Assembly: GCA_946612175.1 (NCBI GenBank)
Contig: CAMOEO010000063.1
Coordinates: 1 to 11,424, forward strand
Length of the DNA stretch: 11,424 nucleotides
DNA from: an uncultured Verrucomicrobiota bacterium
Lineage (GTDB): Bacteria > Verrucomicrobiota > Kiritimatiellia > RFP12 > UBA3636
Direction of reading: 5' to 3'
Both the position numbers and the translations under genes were made by a program. How positions within the stretch are numbered: the first letter of the stretch is position 1; each line of letters opens with the position of its first letter. This document shows positions 7,901 through 11,424 of the stretch, in pieces. Below the pieces are notes generated by a model that saw nothing but the letters and a program-made list of their open reading frames with translations, had not been told where the DNA came from and did no database searches.

Positions 7901-8786
7901 AGATCTCGGCGATGTCGGCGCGCAGCAGCATGGCGCGGGTGTTGCCGGGGTCGATCTCGAGCACGTCGAGGCAGATCTGGTCGGCCTCGCGGAGCGCGCC
8001 GACGCGCTCCTCGAGCAGCGCCTGGTCGAGCATGAAGCGCGGGTTGCCGGGGATCTCCTCGTTGACGCGGCGGTAGATCGCGACGGCCTCGTCGTAGGCG
8101 AGGCGCTGCGTGAGCAGGGCGGCGAGGTTGAGCGCCACGTCGAGGCGGTCGGAATCCTCCGCGAGCAGCTCGCGGAAGACCTTCTCGGCCTCGTCGGCCT
8201 GGCCGAGGCGCATGAGGTTCTGGGCGAACCAGAAGCGGACGTCGTACTGGTTGGGGTTGATCCGGAGCGCCTCGCGGTAGGAGGCGTCCGCGGCCTTCCA
8301 GTCGCTGCGCATCACGGCGGCCTGGGCGAGCAGCGCGTGGGGGAGGGACTCCTGCGGCATGAGGCGGCGGAAGTACTCCCAGAGGCGGATGGCGCGGTCG
8401 GTGTCGCCCTCCTTGATGCAGGACCATCCGAGCCCCTCCCAGGCGGGCTGGAGCGAGGGGTCGCGGCGGATCGCCTCCTCGAGGAACGGGATCGCCTCCG
8501 CGTACTCCTCGTCCTGCGTGAGCATCAGGCCGTGGTACATGAGGGCGAGCGTGTCGGTGACGGAGACGTCGTTGGCGCGGGCCTCGGCGATCACCTCGTC
8601 GAAGTCGGCGCGCTGCTCCTCGGTCGCCTCGGCGGGGAGCGGGAGGACGGCGCCGGGGGTGACCGCGGCCCCGGAGGAGGGCGTGGTGGAGAGCAGGCGC
8701 GGGGGCTCCGCGCCCGCGGGGGCGGCGAAGGCCAGCGCGAGGGCCGCGAGGGCGGCGGGGGGGACGGGGGCGCGGAGGGAGGTCAT
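4965..8786 (-). CDS. TPR / PgaB-like deacetylase / PgaA-like outer-membrane barrel fusion protein
   Basis: This is a 1273-residue protein. A Sec signal covers about residues 1-26 (cleavage near PAGA|E). TPR-like helices fill about 72-460 (for example YAEAIPFLEEAIRRDPSLQPAWEGLG). A PgaB-like NodB-fold domain spans 463-755: FTLAYDGL (465-472), AVTFDGD (566-572), an H-box-like segment at 620-634 and SYPYG at 696-700, in PgaB order. A helical stretch (770-822) and an acidic Pro-rich linker (840-890) lead to a predicted beta-barrel from about 930, ending in YLRLRF with the terminal Phe typical of outer-membrane proteins. PgaA exports poly-N-acetylglucosamine through TPR and barrel; PgaB deacetylates it. 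Here both occur in one chain, but the metal-binding His residues of the deacetylase are replaced, so catalysis is doubtful. The ATG at 8786 overlaps the SGNH gene stop (TGATG). Architecture is clear; the substrate is inferred and could be another polysaccharide. Confidence 0.88.
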   Translation of the reverse strand: MTSLRAPVPPAALAALALAFAAPAGAEPPRLLSTTPSSGAAVTPGAVLPLPAEATEEQRADFDEVIAEARANDVSVTDTLALMYHGLMLTQDEEYAEAIPFLEEAIRRDPSLQPAWEGLGWSCIKEGDTDRAIRLWEYFRRLMPQESLPHALLAQAAVMRSDWKAADASYREALRINPNQYDVRFWFAQNLMRLGQADEAEKVFRELLAEDSDRLDVALNLAALLTQRLAYDEAVAIYRRVNEEIPGNPRFMLDQALLEERVGALREADQICLDVLEIDPGNTRAMLLRADIAEISGQQDIRPLLNIIGETTDPDSRALLRIRLANRCHVANVRRPGQYPTSFVLGLIRDAISDAPANTEYRVLYAERLLEAGRSEECRSWAVGILENDNRNHVRAKMLLFELAMREKRYDDALQILADRYGGFDSTDPTFHYYKARLYTARGDFAEALREVDAMEAAAQQGAVFTLAYDGLTESDWTPATSVRRLHEHILALQREGFTLVSPADIPHLVGLATGESRANAVARPDVPATARFLDTLRYGLTGERRFPAHRDGGPDDVPPPHKYFAVTFDGDQRSSLVLGTPVARSFGVPFGIFTPTKPEEEYVPARAGWQELRDAATSGAWVVGSQLYASDLLQPVDADGKDVRPPLVNRIWLQDKGRLESMNEWDRRMRSEFRLSRKILREEMGPEDCPVPLVSYPYGNVGQYGASNLSALRNPSRSILSEAAREYAVGFIQDASGWTVAGDDLALVRRYEPNWSDEGSDLVRHVYETHPAFVARRLRAEIAMLMNRPGLAGRMLELLRRDGYPEDLCRAIEVQIRSHFRNKPLHDVKPLVDVSTREAGDVPEGAEPPEARDPEPAPGAAPGVVDDDGELPENLVSAENPDAYDPVKGRESGVAAREAVGRVTETTPDPLIYLSHPTIGAEAMHAKANDQVESYGFGLRAGLDLNRNSSLSVRSFQGELRQTVRPRWNAIIVTNVPFAKSKYRFKAKTEELTASYSHRTSVGATLTATIGTAKRSPAGKRPDPTDINLEDEHGSRNFDLSDDDTVLLVSLGGRWHPRDNLELSFVYDRNYVQSAVKFIPYHSAAVGADWKPRDDWLLRTSARYWSYDDDNAMFAGRLESYWETNPDLGIWLGFQLSTDTASKPCDFYWTPYWDERAMGVIRYLQRWEGYSFRLDLLGGFHRARGRPPVRYQIDEEVEKTVYVEGVANTVTETREGTYILEDESSGWSVAWGVSGTYERSLNSYFDVILEGQVTALRDYIDHSFLAYLRLRF

Positions 8787-9505
8787 CACTTGTTCCAGAA
8801 GGTCTTGAGGAGGGCGCGGGCGCAGAGCTTCGCGCCGTCGGCGGTGAGGTGGACGCCGTCGGGGTCGCGCACGGCGAGGGCGGCGCCGGTGTTGGACATG
8901 ACGAACTGCGAGAACTGGCCCGGGCGGCGGGAGAGGACGGGCGCGAGGTCGAAGAGCGTCACGCGGTCGCGGCGGGACTCGGCCTGCGACTGCTCCTTGA
9001 CGATGCGGTTGACGAGCTGGGCGTGCTCCTGGTTGGCCGGCTCCTTCATGTCGGGCAGGAGGAGCCAGACGATGCGGGTGACGCCCTTGTCGAGGAGGCG
9101 GTCCATGAACGCGCCGACGCGGCGGGCGTACTCCTCCTCCCATTCGGGCACGCCGTAGCGGATCGCGCCGCTGTCGCCGCCTTCGAGCGTCTGGCGGTCG
9201 TTCGTGCCGATGGCGACGACGACGGTCTTCGGGGAGTGCTCCCGGCAGAGCTCGTCGATCTTCGCGTTCCAGTCGAACACGTTGGGGCGGACGAGACCGG
9301 AGCCGAGCGAGGAGAAGGCGACGGCGGGCTGGATGCCGGCCTTCTTGCACTGCTTCTCCATGGCGGAGCCGAGGAGGCGCATCATCGAGTCGCCGACCAT
9401 CAGCACGGGGGTGTCCGGCGTCGGCGGCGGATTGTCGGCGGCGGGCGCGGCCCCGGCGGCGAGGAGGAGCGGGAGGACGAACGGGAGGAGGTGGGTTTTC
9501 TTCAT
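8786..9505 (-). CDS. Secreted SGNH/GDSL hydrolase-fold protein, DUF459-like (probable glycan O-acyltransferase or esterase)
   Basis: The protein is 239 residues from the ATG at 9505, chosen because it begins a clean Sec signal (MKKTHLLPFVLPLLLAAG, cleavage near residue 23, APAA|D). A TTG 12 codons upstream would bury the signal. SGNH blocks are all present: GDS with nucleophile Ser40, Gly70 in SLGSGLVRPNVFDW, Asn102 in IGTNDRQ, and Asp216/His219 in DGVHLT. The GSGLVRP-DW and GTNDRQ segments are typical of the DUF459 branch, which is often found next to MBOAT proteins. In AlgI-type systems the MBOAT protein moves acyl groups across the inner membrane and an SGNH-fold periplasmic partner places them on the polysaccharide; that role is inferred here from context. 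An acetyl-esterase is the alternative. It starts 40 nt after the small membrane protein and overlaps the porin fusion gene by one base. Confidence 0.9.
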   Translation of the reverse strand: MKKTHLLPFVLPLLLAAGAAPAADNPPPTPDTPVLMVGDSMMRLLGSAMEKQCKKAGIQPAVAFSSLGSGLVRPNVFDWNAKIDELCREHSPKTVVVAIGTNDRQTLEGGDSGAIRYGVPEWEEEYARRVGAFMDRLLDKGVTRIVWLLLPDMKEPANQEHAQLVNRIVKEQSQAESRRDRVTLFDLAPVLSRRPGQFSQFVMSNTGAALAVRDPDGVHLTADGAKLCARALLKTFWNK

Positions 9506-9545
9506 GGTCGGGATGGGGGTTGCTGTTGAAAGGGGGGACAATGGT

Positions 9546-9908
9546 CTAGAGGAGGAATTCGTCGAGGTCGTCGTCGTCCTCGAAGGAGCCGTCGTCCTCC
9601 TCCGGCGCGGAGGCGGGCTCGGGCAGGACGGGCGGCGGCGGCTCGAGCCAGCGGCGCTCGGCGGCCTCGGCGGCGGCGCGGAGGCGGTCGAGGCGGAGCG
9701 CGGCGGAGAGCCGCGCCGCGGGCGAGAGGGCGCGGATGGCGAAGGCGCGCGACGGCGCGTCGAACGGCAGCTTCTCGGCGCTGCGGAGCATCGCCGGCGC
9801 GTTGAGCGCGAGCGCGGCGACGAGCATCGCCGCGGCCAGGGCGAGGACTTCGCCGGGCGTTCGGGCGCCGCGGGGCGGCGGGGGGCTGGGGGCTTTGCGG
9901 TCGGGCAC
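9546..9908 (-). CDS. Small single-span membrane protein with acidic C-terminus, probable partner of the SGNH protein
   Basis: This is a 120-residue protein starting at GTG 9908, 6 nt after the MBOAT stop. A later ATG (residue 28) would cut through the membrane span, so GTG is preferred. The N-terminus is short, basic and Pro-rich. A hydrophobic helix spans about 22-41 (VLALAAAMLVAALALNAPAM), followed by RSAEKLPFDAPSRAF and an amphipathic Arg/Ala-rich helix to about 90. A Pro-rich segment leads to a very acidic end, DDGSFEDDDDLDEFLL. By the positive-inside rule the bulk is periplasmic. No catalytic motif is present. The LN(A)P-span followed by LPF resembles the N-terminal anchor I associate with longer DUF459 proteins, so this may be that anchor encoded separately. 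The position between MBOAT and SGNH genes supports a bridging role; this is inference. Confidence 0.75.
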   Translation of the reverse strand: MPDRKAPSPPPPRGARTPGEVLALAAAMLVAALALNAPAMLRSAEKLPFDAPSRAFAIRALSPAARLSAALRLDRLRAAAEAAERRWLEPPPPVLPEPASAPEEDDGSFEDDDDLDEFLL

Positions 9909-9914
9909 GGGAGG

Positions 9915-11393
9915 TCAGAACTGGAAGTAGATGAACGCGGGGACGCCGGTCGGGCCGAGCCCCAGGACGAGGGTGAGCAGGACGGCGGCGGCGAGCCCCT
10001 GGACGAGGACGGGGAGGCGGTTGAAGCGATCCCAGAGCGCGCGGGGGCGGAAGGCGTCCGCCAGCTGGCAGAGGAAGCCGGCGGCGAGGACGAGCGCGGC
10101 GGTGCCGGTGAACAGCGTGGACGGCGCGCCGGTCCGCGCGAACGCGGAGAGGACCTCCCCCGCCCCGGCCAGGCCGAGGCCGCCGGTCCCGGCGCGGAAG
10201 AAGAGCCAGAAGAAGGCGACGACGTGGAAGATCCAGACGCGCTGGAGGAAGCGGACGGGCGCGGAGGCGGCGTCGGGCAGGCGGCGCAGGACGAGGCGCT
10301 CGGCCGCGAGGTACGCGCCGTGGAGCGCGCCCCACAGCAGGAACATCCAGCCCGCGCCGTGCCAGAGCCCGCCGAGCAGCATCGTGAGGAAGAGGTTGAG
10401 GTAGGTGCGGGCGGCGCCGCGGCGGGAGCCGCCGAGCGGGATGTAGAGGTAGTCGCGCAGCCAGGAGGAGAGCGAGATGTGCCACCGGCGCCAGAACTCC
10501 TGCAGCGTGCGGGAGTGGTAGGGGGCGTCGAAGTTCACGGGCAGCGTGAAGCCGAGCAGCAGCGCGAGGCCGACCGCCATGTCGGTGTAGGCCGAGAAGT
10601 CGAGGTAGAGCTGCACCGCGTAGCCCCAGGCGCCGAGCAGCGCGTCGGCCGCGCCGAGCGAGCCCGCGTGGGAGAAGAAGGGGTCGACGAGGCGCTCCGC
10701 GAGGAAGTTCGCGAGGACCGTCTTCTTGAGGAGGCCGAAGACGACGAGCCAGAGGGCGCGGCCGGTGTCGATGCGCGCGTCGCGGCCGGGGAGGTCCTCC
10801 ATCTGCGGCAGCAGCTCCGCCGGGCGCGCGATCGGGCCGGCGCAGAGCTTCGGGAAGAACGCGAGGAAGTTCGCGAAGTCGAGCGCCGAGCGGGCGGGGC
10901 GGCACGCGCCGCGGCCGACGTCGACCAGGTAGGCGACCGCCTGGAACGTGTAGAACGAGATGCCGATCGGCAGGACGATGCTCTGGACGAAGGGGAAGGT
11001 CCGGTCCTGCTGGAAGTCGAGGAAGGCCTGGAGCGCCCCGGGGCCGGCGGCGCGGCAGAGCTCCAGCAGGAGCGGGTGCAGCGCGTCGACGACCAGGAAG
11101 GCCGCGTACTTGAAGAAGGCCAGCAGCGCCAGGTTGGCGACGACGCCGAGCCGCACGAGGCGGCGGCGCGCGGCGGGGTCGGCGCGGCGCGCCACGGCGA
11201 GGGCGAGCGCGTGGTTGAGCAGCGCCGAGGCGACGAGCATCAGCGCGAAGCGCCACGACCACCAGGCGTAGAACGCCAGGTTCGCGCCGAGCAGCAGGAG
11301 CTTGCGGGCGCGCGGCCACCGCGCCGGCAGCGCCCACCAGAGCAGGAGGACGGCCGCGAAGAAGAGCGCGAATTCGGTGGTCGGGAAGAGCAT
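9915..11393 (-). CDS. MBOAT family O-acyltransferase, AlgI-like
   Basis: This is a 492-residue multi-span inner-membrane protein with many hydrophobic segments from residue 6 onward. The MBOAT/AlgI signature is clear: SFYTFQAVAYLVDVGRG (146-162), FFPKLCAGPIARP (179-191), LYLDFSAYTDMAVGLALLLGF (262-282; key part YLDFSAYTDMA), FWRRWHISLSSWLRDYLYIP (300-319) with His305, and GGLWHGAGW (341-349) with the presumed catalytic His345. Length and motif order fit AlgI and related polysaccharide O-acetyltransferases. The family moves acyl groups, usually acetyl from a cytoplasmic donor, across the membrane for transfer to an extracytoplasmic polysaccharide. The downstream SGNH protein is the likely partner. 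The ATG at 11393 is directly before the first membrane helix; no Shine-Dalgarno is seen. The polymer acted on is not identified; alginate-specific neighbours are absent, so algI is not assigned. Confidence 0.95.
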   Translation of the reverse strand: MLFPTTEFALFFAAVLLLWWALPARWPRARKLLLLGANLAFYAWWSWRFALMLVASALLNHALALAVARRADPAARRRLVRLGVVANLALLAFFKYAAFLVVDALHPLLLELCRAAGPGALQAFLDFQQDRTFPFVQSIVLPIGISFYTFQAVAYLVDVGRGACRPARSALDFANFLAFFPKLCAGPIARPAELLPQMEDLPGRDARIDTGRALWLVVFGLLKKTVLANFLAERLVDPFFSHAGSLGAADALLGAWGYAVQLYLDFSAYTDMAVGLALLLGFTLPVNFDAPYHSRTLQEFWRRWHISLSSWLRDYLYIPLGGSRRGAARTYLNLFLTMLLGGLWHGAGWMFLLWGALHGAYLAAERLVLRRLPDAASAPVRFLQRVWIFHVVAFFWLFFRAGTGGLGLAGAGEVLSAFARTGAPSTLFTGTAALVLAAGFLCQLADAFRPRALWDRFNRLPVLVQGLAAAVLLTLVLGLGPTGVPAFIYFQF

Positions 11394-11395
11394 GG

Positions 11396-11424
11396 TCAGT
11401 CGGCGGGGGCGGGGGCGGGGGCGG
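11396..11424 (-). CDS. Possible 3' end of an upstream gene
   Basis: In one minus-strand frame the last 29 bases read a Pro-Ala alternation followed by Asp and a TGA at 11398-11396, which would end an upstream gene 2 nt before the MBOAT start. The spacing fits the tight packing of the rest of the operon, but nine codons of GC-rich repeat cannot prove a gene. Confidence 0.3.
11405..11424. repeat. Six-base G-rich repeat at the window edge
   Basis: GGGGGC is repeated three times (11405-11422) and continues with GG to the edge. Runs of five G separated by one C could form a G-quadruplex on the plus strand. The tract is equally explained as Pro-Ala codons of an upstream gene read on the minus strand. 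Confidence 0.6.

Noticed and set aside
4887..9158. Very long plus-strand open frame (1423 codons), and other long plus-strand frames at 2633-5026 and 62-1252
   Set aside because: They lie opposite genes with clear domains and motifs. Their translations are low-complexity Gly/Ala/Glu/Val/Leu strings with no motif. Extreme GC content removes stop codons from the antisense frames.
8787..9350. N-terminal extension of the porin fusion gene up to 9350
   Set aside because: The extension overlaps the SGNH gene and reads as Arg-rich low complexity. The ATG at 8786 gives a proper signal peptide and a TGATG junction.
9506..9541. TTG start at 9541 for the SGNH gene
   Set aside because: It would add 12 residues in front of a clear Lys-Lys plus hydrophobic signal peptide that begins at the ATG at 9505.

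Overview
This is a strongly GC-rich bacterial segment in which every supportable gene lies on the minus strand, so transcription runs from the right edge to the left edge. Genes are packed tightly, with ATGA or TGATG overlaps or gaps of 4 to 40 nt. The one larger gap is 158 nt. None of the six starts with a readable upstream gap or leader has a clear Shine-Dalgarno motif. The secretion and outer-membrane features (Sec signals, C-terminal beta-barrel) show a diderm. GC-rich, Shine-Dalgarno-poor coding with TPR-rich envelope proteins would suit the PVC group (Verrucomicrobiota, Kiritimatiellota or Lentisphaerota), but that placement is an inference and weakly supported. No rRNA, tRNA, transposase, CRISPR array or clear terminator was seen.

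Right half (11393 to 4965): an envelope polysaccharide module. It starts with an AlgI-type MBOAT acyltransferase. Next come a small single-span membrane protein with an acidic tail, a secreted SGNH/GDSL protein of the DUF459 type, and a 1273-residue outer-membrane protein. That large protein joins, in one chain, TPR repeats, a PgaB-like polysaccharide deacetylase domain and a C-terminal PgaA-like beta-barrel. In characterised poly-N-acetylglucosamine systems these functions sit on separate PgaA and PgaB proteins. The deacetylase-like domain has lost the expected metal-binding histidines, so it may bind rather than deacetylate the polymer. The MBOAT and SGNH proteins point to O-acylation of the exported glycan.

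Left half (4960 to 1): a signalling module that begins 4 nt after the porin gene. It holds a hybrid histidine kinase (GAF-PAS-GAF-HisKA-HATPase-REC), a response regulator with a C-terminal PAS domain and no DNA-binding domain, a stand-alone HPt protein, and a KaiC/RecA-like ATPase that runs off the left edge. The last three genes are chained by ATGA overlaps. Together they make a full phosphorelay (HisKA to REC to HPt to REC), with the KaiC-like ATPase as a possible output or modulator. Its Pro/Ala-rich tail repeats a basic motif ending in TLF. Between kinase and regulator sit twelve in-phase 9-bp tandem repeats, inside a 127-nt stretch whose transcript contains no G.

Working model (inference): one long operon couples export and O-acylation of a PNAG-like or other extracellular polysaccharide to a dedicated phosphorelay and ATPase switch. 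The polysaccharide synthase itself is not in the window and might lie upstream, beyond the right edge.
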